This document shows positions 46,621 to 55,994 of a DNA stretch of 64,000 nt, piece after piece. Origin of the DNA: Herminiimonas arsenicoxydans (GTDB taxonomy: Bacteria > Pseudomonadota > Gammaproteobacteria > Burkholderiales > Burkholderiaceae_D); assembly GCA_000026125.1 (NCBI GenBank), contig CU207211.1, positions 1,736,001 through 1,800,000 of the forward strand. The letters are read 5' to 3'. How positions within the stretch are numbered: position 1 is the first letter of the stretch; the number at the start of each line of letters is the position of its first letter. The notes beneath the pieces were generated by a model. That model was not told the DNA's origin. It was given only the letters and a program-made list of their open reading frames with translations, and searched no databases. Position numbers and translations under genes: made by a program.

Positions 46621-49488
46621 TTATTTCGTTTGGATAAAACCTTTTAACTTGCTGAATGCTGTTTCTATCAACGTCTTCTGTTGCGCGTAATGCTTGTCAT
46701 AGTAGCCGACGGCAGGTGAAGCGCTGGCTGGACGACCGGCATACGCCAGCTTCTGTCCATCCGACATGTTTTCCAGAATATTGTGCTGAATCTGGAACCA
46801 TGCACCCTGATTTTGCGGTTCATCCTGCGCCCACACCAGATCCGTGAAATTCGGAAATTTCTTGAGCTCTGCCGCAAATGCCTTGTGCGGGAATGGATAC
46901 AGTTGTTCGATACGCACGATGGCCACATCGTTCTGTGCCCGTTCCTTGCGCGCATGGACCAGATCGTAATAAACGCGCCCCGAACAGGCGATGACGCGTT
47001 TGACTTTTTTAGCGTCGATACTGGTATCGACTTCGCCTATCACGGTCTGGAACGAACCGCTGGCAAGATCGGTCAGCGGCGAACCGGCTTCCTTGTTGCG
47101 CAGCAGCGATTTCGGAGTCAGGATGACCAGCGGTTTGCGGAACTTGCGGATCATCTGGCGACGCAGCAGATGGAAAATCTGCGCTGCCGTAGTCGGCTGT
47201 ACCACTTGCATATTGTTGTCTGCGCACAGTTGCAGGAAACGCTCGGGACGGGCCGATGAATGTTCCGGGCCCTGGCCTTCGTAACCATGCGGCAGCATCA
47301 TTACCAGACCGGATACACGCCCCCACTTCACTTCACCCGAGCTGATGAACTGATCAATCACGACTTGCGCGCCATTGGCGAAATCGCCGAACTGCGCTTC
47401 CCAGATCACCAGCGTATTCGGCTCTGCCGTCGAATAGCCGTACTCGTAAGCCAGCACCGCTTCTTCCGACAGTACAGAATCGATGACGCGGAACCAAGCC
47501 TGCTGGTCGGAGATGTTCTGCAAAGGCACATAACTGCCGGCATCCCAGCGCTCACGATTCTGATCGTGCAATACCGCATGACGATGGACGAAAGTACCGC
47601 GCCCGGCATCCTGTCCGGTCAGACGCACGGCATAGCCGGAAGCAACCAGCGATGCATAAGCCAGATGTTCACCCATGCCCCAGTCCAGATTCATTTCGCC
47701 GCGTCCCATGCTGGCGCGATCGGCCAGCACTTTTTCTACCAGCGGATGCACCTTGAAATTTTCCGGGATCACAGTCACGCGCTCAGCCAAGCGCTTCAAT
47801 TCTGTCAACGGAACGGCCGTATCGGCAGCATCGGTCCATTTGCGATTCAGGAACGGCAGCCAATCCACTGCATACTTGCTTTTGAAATTCGAAATGACCG
47901 GATCGATCGTATGCTTGCCGGCATCCATCGCATCGCGATATGCCTTGACCATGTCATCGGCTTCATTCTCCGCCACCGTTCCCTGTGCGAACAGTTTGTC
48001 GGCGTACAGCTTGCGCGTACCGGGGTGCTGGGAAATTTTCTTGTACATCAGCGGCTGCGTCAGCGCCGGCGTATCCTGTTCGTTATGTCCCAGTTTGCGA
48101 TAGCAGACGATATCGACCACGATGTCCTTGCGGAATTCCAGACGATAATCCAGCGCGATCTGTGCGGCAAAAACCACCGCTTCCGGATCGTCACCGTTGA
48201 CGTGGATCACCGGCGCTTCAATCATCTTGGCCACGTCGGTACAGTACAGCGTTGAACGCGTATCGCGCGGATCGGACGTGGTAAAGCCGATCTGGTTGTT
48301 GATGATGATGTGTACCGTACCACCGGTACCGTAACCGCGCGTTTGCGCCAGATTCAGGGTTTCCATGATGACGCCCTGTCCGGCAAACGCTGCGTCGCCG
48401 TGAATCAGGATAGGCAGCACTTGTTGCGAAGGATCGTTTTGTCCGCGACGTTCGATACGTGCACGCACCGAACCTTCCACCACCGGATTGACGATTTCCA
48501 GATGCGATGGGTTGAAAGCCAGCGACAGATGCACCGGACCACCCGGGGTGCTGATGTCGGAGGAAAATCCTTGGTGATACTTGACGTCGCCAGACGGCAA
48601 ATCGTCGCCATGGCGGCCTTCGAATTCAGCAAACAATTCCTGCGGCATCTTGCCCAGTGTATTGACCAGCACATTCAGGCGCCCGCGATGGGCCATGCCG
48701 ATAACGATTTCCTGTACGCCCTTTTCACCGCCGCGCTGGATCACTTCATCGAGTGCGGCAATAAAGCTTTCACTGCCTTCCAGTGAAAAGCGTTTTTGCC
48801 CCACGTATTTGGTATGCAGGTAACGCTCCAGCCCTTCGGCTGCACTCAGGCGCTCCAGAATGTGCTTCTTTTTTTCGCTGGAAAATGTCGGCGTCGAACG
48901 TATCGACTCAAAACGTTCCTGCAGCCAGAGCTTCTGCGCAGGATCGCTGATGTACATGAACTCCGGTCCGATCGAGCGGCAATAGGTGTCGCGCAAGGCG
49001 TGCAGCAAATCGCGCAGCGACGCCGTTTCGGTACCGAAATAGGTATTGCTGATGTTGAACACGATGTCCATATCGGCATCGGTAAAGCCGTAGAAAGCAG
49101 GCTCCAGTTGCGGAATGGATCGGCGTTCCTGGCGCTGCAGGGGATCGAGATTGGCCCAGTTGTTGCCAAGTACGCGATAAGCCGCGATCAGCTGTGTAAC
49201 GGCGACGCGTTTGCGCCCCATTTCCACATCTTCGGAGGCAACCACATTGCGGATCGGGCCATGTTTGGCACGTTCTGCAAAAGATGCGATCACGGAAGCA
49301 TGGGCCACGTCCGGCTTGCTGGAACCGTCAACCGCAGGCACGTGCTGCATGGCGTCGAAATACGCACGCCAGTTATCCGGCACGGAGCCGGGATTATCCA
49401 AATATGCTTCGTACAGTTCTTCCACGTACGGAGCATTACCCCCAAACAGATAGGAGTTGGCTAAAAGTTGCTGCATCATCTTGCTCAC
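46621..49488 (-). CDS. odhA: 2-Oxoglutarate dehydrogenase E1 component
   Basis: E1 is the thiamine-diphosphate-dependent decarboxylase of the TCA cycle. The 955-residue protein begins with the short E2-binding segment including LFGGNAPYVEELYEAYL and continues with GMAHRGRLNVLVN. The TPP motif runs from GDAAFAGQGV to NNQIGFTT, and the transketolase-like domain holds SSARPERFLQ. Length and order are normal. A promoter should lie in the 161-bp gap to gltA but no clear hexamers were picked out. The synonym is sucA. Confidence 0.97.
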   Translation of the reverse strand: MSKMMQQLLANSYLFGGNAPYVEELYEAYLDNPGSVPDNWRAYFDAMQHVPAVDGSSKPDVAHASVIASFAERAKHGPIRNVVASEDVEMGRKRVAVTQLIAAYRVLGNNWANLDPLQRQERRSIPQLEPAFYGFTDADMDIVFNISNTYFGTETASLRDLLHALRDTYCRSIGPEFMYISDPAQKLWLQERFESIRSTPTFSSEKKKHILERLSAAEGLERYLHTKYVGQKRFSLEGSESFIAALDEVIQRGGEKGVQEIVIGMAHRGRLNVLVNTLGKMPQELFAEFEGRHGDDLPSGDVKYHQGFSSDISTPGGPVHLSLAFNPSHLEIVNPVVEGSVRARIERRGQNDPSQQVLPILIHGDAAFAGQGVIMETLNLAQTRGYGTGGTVHIIINNQIGFTTSDPRDTRSTLYCTDVAKMIEAPVIHVNGDDPEAVVFAAQIALDYRLEFRKDIVVDIVCYRKLGHNEQDTPALTQPLMYKKISQHPGTRKLYADKLFAQGTVAENEADDMVKAYRDAMDAGKHTIDPVISNFKSKYAVDWLPFLNRKWTDAADTAVPLTELKRLAERVTVIPENFKVHPLVEKVLADRASMGRGEMNLDWGMGEHLAYASLVASGYAVRLTGQDAGRGTFVHRHAVLHDQNRERWDAGSYVPLQNISDQQAWFRVIDSVLSEEAVLAYEYGYSTAEPNTLVIWEAQFGDFANGAQVVIDQFISSGEVKWGRVSGLVMMLPHGYEGQGPEHSSARPERFLQLCADNNMQVVQPTTAAQIFHLLRRQMIRKFRKPLVILTPKSLLRNKEAGSPLTDLASGSFQTVIGEVDTSIDAKKVKRVIACSGRVYYDLVHARKERAQNDVAIVRIEQLYPFPHKAFAAELKKFPNFTDLVWAQDEPQNQGAWFQIQHNILENMSDGQKLAYAGRPASASPAVGYYDKHYAQQKTLIETAFSKLKGFIQTK

Positions 49489-49649
49489 CTTTCTTCGCGC
49501 TTCGCGAGATTAGCGGGTTATTCAACCTTCCGCGACACGGCCTGACCGTTTAGCGGATTGCACATCAAGTTGTGGGGAAGGACGTTTTTTCGATAACTGA
49601 GTTAATAACTGAATCTGATAATGTCGAACGAGAATAGCATAAAAAAATG

Positions 49650-49683
49650 GATAAAAAACGAATCTCAGGATTCGTTTTTTATC
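49650..49683 (-). terminator. Intrinsic terminator of gltA
   Basis: A perfect 15-bp stem (GATAAAAAACGAATC and its complement) with a TCAG loop starts nine bases after the gltA stop codon. Confidence 0.9.
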
Positions 49684-49691
49684 TCTCAGGA

Positions 49692-51005
49692 TTAAGCTGG
49701 ACGTTTCGACATTTCCGGCACATCGCGCGCTTTTTCACCAATGTACAACTGACGCGGACGACCGATTTTTTGCTCCGGATCTGAAATCATTTCATTCCAT
49801 TGTGCGACCCAGCCGACAGTGCGCGCCATCGCGAAAATACCGGTGAACAGCGACACTGGAATACCCAGTGCCGATTGCACGATACCCGAATAGAAATCGA
49901 CGTTCGGATACAGCTTGCGCGACACAAAGTATTCGTCTTCCAATGCCACTTTTTCCAGCGCCATTGCCAGTTTGAACAATGGGTCGTCGTGCAGGCCCAG
50001 TTCTTCCAGCACTTCATGGCAGGTTTCGCGCATCAGTTTGGCGCGCGGATCGAAGTTCTTGTACACGCGATGACCGAAGCCCATCAGCTTGATGCCCGAA
50101 TTCTTGTCTTTGACCTTGGCAAGGAATTCAGGAATGTTGTCGACTGAACCAATTTCCTTCAGCATGTTCAGTGCCGCTTCATTCGCGCCGCCATGTGCCG
50201 GGCCCCACAGGCAGGCAATACCCGCTGCGATACAGGCAAACGGATTGGCGCCGGACGAACCCGACAGACGCACGGTCGAAGTCGATGCATTTTGCTCGTG
50301 ATCGGCATGCAGGATCAAAATGCGATCCAGTGCGCGTACCAGCACATCATTGATTTTGTATTCTTCGCTAGGCGTCGAAAACATCATGTGCATGAAGTTC
50401 GCACTGTACGACAAGTCATTGCGTGGATACACGAATGGCTGACCGACTGAATATTTGTACGACATCGCCACCAGCGTCGGCATCTTTGCGATCAGGCGAA
50501 TCGCCGATACTTCACGGTGATGCGCATCGCTGATATCGAGCGAATCGTGATAGAACGAAGACAGTGCGCCTACCGTACCCACCAGCACCGACATGGGATG
50601 TGCGTCGCGACGGAAACCACGGAAGAAGAATTGCATCTGTTCATGCAACATCGTGTGACGGGTAACCGTCGCGACGAACTCCTTTTTCTGTGCCGCATTA
50701 GGCAACTCACCCTTCAACAGCAAATAGCTGGCTTCCAGGAAATCGCAATGCACCGCCAGTTGTTCGATCGGATAGCCGCGATACAGCAACTCGCCCTTGT
50801 CGCCATCGATATAGGTAATAGTCGAATTGCACGACGCAGTAGACATGAAGCCTGGGTCATAGGTGAATTTACCGCTTGCAGCGTACAGCTTGCGGATATC
50901 AATCACGTCAGGACCAATAGTTCCCTTGTAGATCGGCAACTCCAATGATGGCGAACCGTCGGAAAACGACAGTGTGGCTTTGGTGTCAGATTGGGAGTGG
51001 GGCAT
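49692..51005 (-). CDS. gltA: Citrate synthase
   Basis: Citrate synthase condenses oxaloacetate and acetyl-CoA. The 437-residue protein is the longer type II (hexameric, usually NADH-sensitive) form with an N-terminal beta domain ([19 protein letters not shown]). The catalytic residues are His in [11 protein letters not shown], His in [13 protein letters not shown] and Asp near the C-terminal NVDFYSG. The [10 protein letters not shown] motif is intact. It follows sdhE by 93 bases on the same strand and ends at a strong terminator before odhA. Confidence 0.98.
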   Translation of the reverse strand: MPHSQSDTKATLSFSDGSPSLELPIYKGTIGPDVIDIRKLYAASGKFTYDPGFMSTASCNSTITYIDGDKGELLYRGYPIEQLAVHCDFLEASYLLLKGELPNAAQKKEFVATVTRHTMLHEQMQFFFRGFRRDAHPMSVLVGTVGALSSFYHDSLDISDAHHREVSAIRLIAKMPTLVAMSYKYSVGQPFVYPRNDLSYSANFMHMMFSTPSEEYKINDVLVRALDRILILHADHEQNASTSTVRLSGSSGANPFACIAAGIACLWGPAHGGANEAALNMLKEIGSVDNIPEFLAKVKDKNSGIKLMGFGHRVYKNFDPRAKLMRETCHEVLEELGLHDDPLFKLAMALEKVALEDEYFVSRKLYPNVDFYSGIVQSALGIPVSLFTGIFAMARTVGWVAQWNEMISDPEQKIGRPRQLYIGEKARDVPEMSKRPA

Positions 51006-51082
51006 GGCTCTTCCTTCTATATAACGAGGGGTGGAGTCGATTTAAGAATAAATCGCAAAATTAAAAATCATCATTCGTGTGT

Positions 51083-51104
51083 ATTTGATCCGTTTCGATC
51101 AAAT
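51083..51104 (-). repeat. Inverted repeat between sdhE and gltA
   Basis: The arms ATTTGATC and GATCAAAT enclose CGTTTC. The element overlaps the sdhE stop codon and lies 78 bases before gltA. No T run follows, so it is not an ordinary terminator; an operator or an mRNA hairpin are both possible. Confidence 0.5.
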
Positions 51105-51368
51105 CGCACGCAATCTTGTCAGTAACGCGCGTACATGTGGAAGATCGCTTTCACCTTCCGGTTCGCTGCGCGCCAGCAGCAAATTCAATAAATCGTTATC
51201 CGGCAACTCCAGCAATACCGAAAAGGCTTCGACCTCTTCGTCCGTCAATGTTTCTTCATGCTGATCAAGAAACCGCGTCAGCAGTAAATCATTTTCAAGC
51301 AAGCCACGGCGACCACGCCATCGCAGGCGTGCGCGCTTCACGGGATCAGCTTGGTGGGTATTCGACAT
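51099..51368 (-). CDS. sdhE: Succinate dehydrogenase FAD assembly factor SdhE
   Basis: SdhE helps attach FAD covalently to SdhA. This 89-residue helical protein carries the family motif RRGLLENDLLL with the essential Arg-Gly-x-x-Glu and the later DLLNLLLARSEP. Its position between sdhB and gltA, 127 bases after sdhB, is the usual one in Betaproteobacteria and supports its role. Confidence 0.95.
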   Translation of the reverse strand: MSNTHQADPVKRARLRWRGRRGLLENDLLLTRFLDQHEETLTDEEVEAFSVLLELPDNDLLNLLLARSEPEGESDLPHVRALLTRLRAI

Positions 51369-51495
51369 GGATACTCATTCAATCTTTAACGCTTATTCCA
51401 CGTCAATTCTTGTTGCGAAGAAAAACACGGCGGCGAATTTCAGATAAACCATCGTACAGCACTGACGATTCGGGACAATTCCCGCGATGCAAACG

Positions 51496-52206
51496 CTATA
51501 CCGCTCGCCGTACCAGCAATTCCTTGATTTTTCCGATGGCGCGCGTCGGGTTCAAACCCTTGGGACAAACATCCACACAATTCATAATTGTATGACATCT
51601 GAACAATCGGTATGGATCTTCCAGATTATCCAGTCGCGCACCGGTGGCTTCATCGCGGCTATCAGCAATGAAGCGGTAGGCTTGCAACAAACCTGCCGGA
51701 CCGACAAATTTATCCGGATTCCACCAGAACGACGGACAGGAAGTCGAACAGCATGCACACAGGATGCATTCGTACAGGCCATCCAGCTCTTCACGTTCCG
51801 CCGGCGTCTGCAAACGTTCCTTCTCAGGCGGAATTGTATCGTTAATCAGGAAAGGCTTGATCGAATCGTATTGCTTGAAGAATTGCGTCATGTCCACGAT
51901 CAGGTCGCGTATCACCGGCAAACCGGGTAACGGACGCAGAACGATGGGCTCTGTCAATTCATTCAGATTGGTCGTGCAGGCCAGACCGTTCTTGCCATTG
52001 ATATTCATTGCATCCGAACCGCACACACCTTCACGGCATGAACGGCGCAGGCTGAGTGTATCGTCGACATCGGCCTTGATGCGTTGCAAGGCATCCAGCA
52101 ACATCTTGTCATGATCATGCAGTTCCACCGTCACATCCTGCATGTACGGTTTTGCATCCTTGTCAGGATCATAGCGGTAAATCTGGAGTCTGAGCGTGCG
52201 TGCCAT
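51496..52206 (-). CDS. sdhB: Succinate dehydrogenase iron-sulfur subunit
   Basis: SdhB passes electrons from FAD to ubiquinone through three clusters. The 236-residue protein holds the 2Fe-2S ligands in CREGVCGSDAMNINGKNGLAC, the 4Fe-4S ligands in CILCACCSTSCP and the 3Fe-4S ligands in CHTIMNCVDVCPKGLNP. Length is normal. It begins 11 bases after sdhA in the sdhCDAB order. Confidence 0.98.
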   Translation of the reverse strand: MARTLRLQIYRYDPDKDAKPYMQDVTVELHDHDKMLLDALQRIKADVDDTLSLRRSCREGVCGSDAMNINGKNGLACTTNLNELTEPIVLRPLPGLPVIRDLIVDMTQFFKQYDSIKPFLINDTIPPEKERLQTPAEREELDGLYECILCACCSTSCPSFWWNPDKFVGPAGLLQAYRFIADSRDEATGARLDNLEDPYRLFRCHTIMNCVDVCPKGLNPTRAIGKIKELLVRRAV

Positions 52207-52217
52207 GTTCTGACCTT

Positions 52218-53996
52218 TTAGAAAGTGCGTGGTTTAGGCTTGAAGGTATCGACTGTCAGCGGCTTCATGACTACCGGCTTGTAATCGAGGCGATTTCCGT
52301 CGGAATAAAACAGCGAATGCTTCAACCAGTTTTCATCGTCGCGCAGCTCGTAATCGCGATGCGCATGCGCGCCGCGCGATTCCTTGCGTGCAGCGGCTGA
52401 CGTAATCGTGGCCTTGGCGACCTCGATCATGTTGTCGAGCTCCAGCGCTTCGACTCGTGCGGTATTGAAAACGCGGGATTTGTCCTTGAACGACACATGC
52501 TTGCGGCGCTCATCCAGTTCCATGATTTTCTTGTAACCGGTTTGCAGCAACTCATCGGTACGGAACACGCCGCAATACTGCTGCATCGTCGAGCGTATAT
52601 CGTTTGCCACATTCTGCACGCGTTCGCCGCCAGTACTGTTTTCCAGATGTGCTAGGCGCGACAGCGCCAGATCAGCGGCATCGGCCGGCAAAGGCTTGTG
52701 CTCACGCTGTTTCAGATTGCTTTTCAAGATGTGATTGCCGGCGGCACGACCGAATACGATGAGGTCGAGCAGCGAATTGGTCCCGAGACGGTTGGCGCCA
52801 TGCACCGAGACGCATGCACATTCGCCGATTGCGTACAGGCCGTTGACCACATGATTCGGATTGCCGTCTTTCGGCTCTACCACCTGGCCGTGAATATTGG
52901 TAGGAATGCCGCCCATCTGATAGTGTATCGTCGGCACCACCGGTATCGCTTCGCGTGTCGCATCGACGTTGGCGAATTTGTGTGCGATTTCCAGAATCGA
53001 CGGCAGACGTTTCTGGATCGTATCAGCACCAATATGGCGCAGATCCAGCATCACGTAATCCTTGTTCGGACCGCAACCCCGCCCTTCCTTGATTTCCTGA
53101 TCCATCGAACGCGAAACGAAATCGCGTGGCGCCAGATCCTTCAGGGTCGGTGCATATCGCTCCATGAAACGTTCGCCCTGGCTATTGACCAGAATACCGC
53201 CCTCGCCGCGCACGCCTTCGGTAATCAGCACGCCCGCACCGGCCACGCCGGTTGGGTGGAACTGCCAGAATTCCATATCTTCCAAAGGCAGGCCCGCACG
53301 TGCCGCCATACCGAGGCCGTCGCCGGTATTGATGAAGGCATTGGTAGACGCGGCAAAAATACGACCGGCGCCGCCGGTGGCGAACATCGTGGTTTTGGCT
53401 TCCAGCATCATCACTTCGCCGGTTTCCATTTCCAGTGCGACCACGCCGATGACATCGCCTGCCGCATCGCGCATCAGGTCTATCGCCATCCATTCCACGA
53501 AGAAATGGGTGCGGGCGCGCACATTGCGCTGGTACAGCGTATGCAGCAAGGCATGACCGGTGCGGTCAGCGGCGGCGCACGCGCGCTGCACCGGTTTTTC
53601 GCCGAAATTGGCAGTATGCCCGCCGAATGGTCGCTGGTAAATCGTACCGTCCGCATTGCGGTCGAAAGGCATGCCGAAATGCTCCAGCTCGTAGACGACT
53701 TTCGGCGCTTCACGGCACATGAATTCGATCGCATCCTGGTCGCCCAGATAGTCCGAGCCCTTGATGGTGTCGAACATATGCCAGTACCAGTTGTCTTCCG
53801 CCATATTGCCGAGCGATGCACCTATCCCGCCTTGCGCTGCAACCGTATGCGAACGCGTTGGAAATACCTTGGATAGCACGGCAACGTTCAACCCTGCTTC
53901 CGCAAGTTGCAGCGATGCGCGCATGCCTGAACCGCCGGCGCCGATGATGATGGCGTCAAAATGGCGCGAAGGAATGCTTGATTTGATTGCTGCCAC
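52218..53996 (-). CDS. sdhA: Succinate dehydrogenase flavoprotein subunit
   Basis: SdhA oxidises succinate to fumarate with covalently bound FAD. The 592-residue protein has the FAD motif [13 protein letters not shown], the His for covalent attachment in [10 protein letters not shown] and catalytic Arg/His residues in the GVRGEGG and HPTGVAGAG regions. The start is GTG at 53996, preceded by GGAGAG at six bases and directly following the sdhD stop. A longer frame from 54062 would run into sdhD and lacks a ribosome site. The 592-residue length fits the family. Confidence 0.98.
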   Translation of the reverse strand: MAAIKSSIPSRHFDAIIIGAGGSGMRASLQLAEAGLNVAVLSKVFPTRSHTVAAQGGIGASLGNMAEDNWYWHMFDTIKGSDYLGDQDAIEFMCREAPKVVYELEHFGMPFDRNADGTIYQRPFGGHTANFGEKPVQRACAAADRTGHALLHTLYQRNVRARTHFFVEWMAIDLMRDAAGDVIGVVALEMETGEVMMLEAKTTMFATGGAGRIFAASTNAFINTGDGLGMAARAGLPLEDMEFWQFHPTGVAGAGVLITEGVRGEGGILVNSQGERFMERYAPTLKDLAPRDFVSRSMDQEIKEGRGCGPNKDYVMLDLRHIGADTIQKRLPSILEIAHKFANVDATREAIPVVPTIHYQMGGIPTNIHGQVVEPKDGNPNHVVNGLYAIGECACVSVHGANRLGTNSLLDLIVFGRAAGNHILKSNLKQREHKPLPADAADLALSRLAHLENSTGGERVQNVANDIRSTMQQYCGVFRTDELLQTGYKKIMELDERRKHVSFKDKSRVFNTARVEALELDNMIEVAKATITSAAARKESRGAHAHRDYELRDDENWLKHSLFYSDGNRLDYKPVVMKPLTVDTFKPKPRTF

Positions 53997-53997
53997 G

Positions 53998-54363
53998 TTA
54001 CGCTCTCCAAAGAATCTGCGCCGTCCATCCGGCGCAAGCGACCAGCCACACGATCGTGGCAACCTGCAATATGAGGCGTATCGATACCGGTTTGATGTAA
54101 TCCATCCAGATATTACGCATGCCGACCCATGCGTGATAAAACAATGCCAGGAAGGTCACAAAGGTGAACATTTTGAACCATTGCTGCGCAAACAGCCCGG
54201 CCCAGCCTTCGTAACTGAAATCGCTGGCAAGCAGGAAGGCAACCAGCAAAACCACCGTGTACACAATCATGATGATTGCCGTTACACGTTGCGCAAGCCA
54301 GTCCTTCAAACCGTAATGCGCGCCTACGACCCGCCTATGCGGTCCGATATTATCGATAGCCAT
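53998..54363 (-). CDS. sdhD: Succinate dehydrogenase membrane anchor subunit SdhD
   Basis: SdhD is a 121-residue inner-membrane anchor with three helices that helps bind heme b and ubiquinone. It begins [20 protein letters not shown] and has the [15 protein letters not shown] motif of SdhD proteins. The start overlaps the sdhC stop (TGATG), so a longer upstream frame is rejected. It precedes sdhA with one base between. Confidence 0.94.
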   Translation of the reverse strand: MAIDNIGPHRRVVGAHYGLKDWLAQRVTAIIMIVYTVVLLVAFLLASDFSYEGWAGLFAQQWFKMFTFVTFLALFYHAWVGMRNIWMDYIKPVSIRLILQVATIVWLVACAGWTAQILWRA

Positions 54364-54773
54364 CAGAAAGCTCCAAACAGTTTGAGTGCGACAAGCGCCG
54401 TTAATGGCAGGCTGATCGCCAGCACAATGACAGCCGACTTCCGCCCCTTGACCTTGTCCACGCCTACATGCACGTCTGCGAACAAATGACGTATACCGGC
54501 GCAAAAGTGGTGCAGGTAAGCCCACACCAGAGCGAGAATGATCAGTTTGACAAACCAGTGGGAAGCGATGCCCTTGAAATGCTCGAAAGAGATTTCAGAC
54601 ATCAAGCTTTTGTCGAGCAGCAGCAAAATGACTGGCAGCAGCAGGAAAATCAATGCGCCGCTGATGCGATGCATGATGGATACGATGGCAGCCAGCGGCA
54701 TCCGGTAGTGCACCAAGTCGGCAATATTAATATTGCGGAACTGCGGCTTGCCGGTTTTGAGTGAATCAGACAT
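54363..54773 (-). CDS. sdhC: Succinate dehydrogenase cytochrome b556 subunit SdhC
   Basis: SdhC is a 136-residue three-helix anchor. The IMHRISGALIFLLLP motif carries the conserved Ser/Arg region for ubiquinone, and HHFCAGIRHLFADV carries the heme-ligand His. The start at MSDSLKTGKPQFRNINI gives the family N-terminus; the frame extending to 54806 is rejected. It is the first gene of sdhCDAB, preceded by a recognisable promoter. Confidence 0.96.
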   Translation of the reverse strand: MSDSLKTGKPQFRNINIADLVHYRMPLAAIVSIMHRISGALIFLLLPVILLLLDKSLMSEISFEHFKGIASHWFVKLIILALVWAYLHHFCAGIRHLFADVHVGVDKVKGRKSAVIVLAISLPLTALVALKLFGAF

Positions 54774-54816
54774 GACGTGACTTTCCCAAGCGAGATGAAC
54801 TTCCAATTTTCACCGA

Positions 54817-54837
54817 TTTTGGTGCACCACACCAAAA
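54817..54837 (-). repeat. Inverted repeat in the sdhC leader
   Basis: The arms TTTTGGTG and CACCAAAA are perfect and enclose CACCA. Counting from the predicted start near 54852 it spans about +15 to +35 of the mRNA. It may act as an operator or as an mRNA hairpin. Confidence 0.5.
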
Positions 54838-54858
54838 CAAATCTTTTTTAAATCTTGT

Positions 54859-54887
54859 TTAATACTTTTCACTTGCCTGTTCGACAA
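54859..54887 (-). promoter_or_regulatory. Sigma-70 promoter of sdhCDAB
   Basis: On the minus strand TTGTCG and TATTAA are separated by 17 bases; each matches consensus at four positions. Transcription would begin near 54852, giving a leader of about 79 bases. Confidence 0.6.
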
Positions 54888-54925
54888 ACTAGGGGCTGAC
54901 AATTGCAGGCATCGCATCGCCATGC

Positions 54926-55714
54926 TCAGCTCAACTCATTTTGGTAATGATGATTATTTGTCACATACAAAGAACGCCGCACTTCCACCGCTTTATCGCC
55001 ATACGTAAATGAAACCCGGTTCACGCTCAGCAATGGCGTATTCAGCGGCAGCATCAACAATTCCGCCGCACTTTGATCGGCAACCACGGCGCGGATGTTT
55101 TCAACCGCACGTATCATCTGAATGCCAAACTCCGTCTCCAGCAGCGCATACATGGGCCCTTTGTATTGCAGCACACGCTCGAGCGACAAACCTTTGAAAA
55201 TCGATCCCGGCAACCACAGCTCTTCCAGAATCGTCGGCGCACCATCGAACGACTGGATGCGCTTGACGAAGAAAACCGAGTCGCCGGTTTTAATGTCCAG
55301 TTGACGCGCAATATCGGCCGGCGCACGCAAACGCCGGGCTTCCGTAACGGTATTCTCGGGATACTGCGCATCGCCGACATCCGGCTTCAAACGCAGAAAA
55401 CGAAACTGCGCCCGCGCTTCATGATGCGTTGCAACGAAAGTACCTTTGCCCTGTCGCCGCACCACCAGATTTTCGGCAGACAGCTCATCAATCGCCTTGC
55501 GCACCGTCCCCTGACTGACCTTGAACCGATTGGCCAGTTCGATCTCACTCGGAATCAATTCGCCCGGGCGCCATTCGCCCGACTGCAGACTCTTGGTAAT
55601 CAAGGCCTTGATTTGCTGGTATAGCGGACTGAAGGTCGGTGACGGCACCGTCGCTGACGCACCGGCAGCCTGGGCCGGATTAGCTATCGACAGAGAAGGA
55701 TGGGAGGAGCTCAT
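54926..55714 (-). CDS. GntR/HutC family transcriptional regulator
   Basis: This 262-residue regulator has an N-terminal winged helix (about residues 35-100; PLYQQIKALITKSLQSGEW and PSEIELANRFKVSQGTVRKAI) and a C-terminal UTRA effector domain of the HutC subgroup. The first 30 residues are Ser/Ala/Pro-rich and unusual. The ATG at 55714 has no good ribosome site. GTG at 55732 is preceded by GGAAGG at seven bases and may be the true start, adding six residues. The gene lies between sdhCDAB and mdh, divergent from mdh, so it probably regulates TCA-cycle genes. The effector is unknown; a TCA intermediate is a guess. Confidence 0.92.
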   Translation of the reverse strand: MSSSHPSLSIANPAQAAGASATVPSPTFSPLYQQIKALITKSLQSGEWRPGELIPSEIELANRFKVSQGTVRKAIDELSAENLVVRRQGKGTFVATHHEARAQFRFLRLKPDVGDAQYPENTVTEARRLRAPADIARQLDIKTGDSVFFVKRIQSFDGAPTILEELWLPGSIFKGLSLERVLQYKGPMYALLETEFGIQMIRAVENIRAVVADQSAAELLMLPLNTPLLSVNRVSFTYGDKAVEVRRSLYVTNNHHYQNELS

Positions 55715-55771
55715 GAGTATGGATTTCACCACAAAACCACCTTCCGCGTCCAGCGAAAGTTGATAATTAAC

Positions 55772-55789
55772 ATGTCTTATATAAGACAT
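55772..55789. promoter_or_regulatory. Perfect 18-bp palindromic operator between gntR and mdh
   Basis: The sequence ATGTCTTATATAAGACAT equals its own reverse complement. It covers the -10 box of the regulator's promoter and lies about 54 bases upstream of the expected mdh start. GntR-type dimers bind palindromes of this size. Confidence 0.75.
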
Positions 55790-55806
55790 AAGATACATAT
55801 TGACAA
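55778..55806 (-). promoter_or_regulatory. Promoter of the GntR regulator gene
   Basis: On the minus strand TTGTCA and TATATA are separated by 17 bases. The -10 box is the centre of the 18-bp palindrome, which implies autoregulation. Confidence 0.65.
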
Positions 55807-55828
55807 TGCAATGCCCGAAGCCTACACT
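55800..55828 (+). promoter_or_regulatory. Sigma-70 promoter of mdh
   Basis: A perfect TTGACA is followed after 17 bases by TACACT (four of six). The -35 box overlaps that of the divergent promoter. The mdh leader would be about 160 bases. Confidence 0.7.
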
Positions 55829-55994
55829 CGCAGCAGCATTATTTTGTCGCAACAACAATAACATCGAGCAAAACAGATGATCGATTTGTGGATAGCCCCC
55901 GCTGACTTCTCCGGTATACAACTGTATTATTGCGCCACGCGGAATACTTTCCCCCTACCCAATCACGATTTCATCATTACCTTGGAGATTCAAC

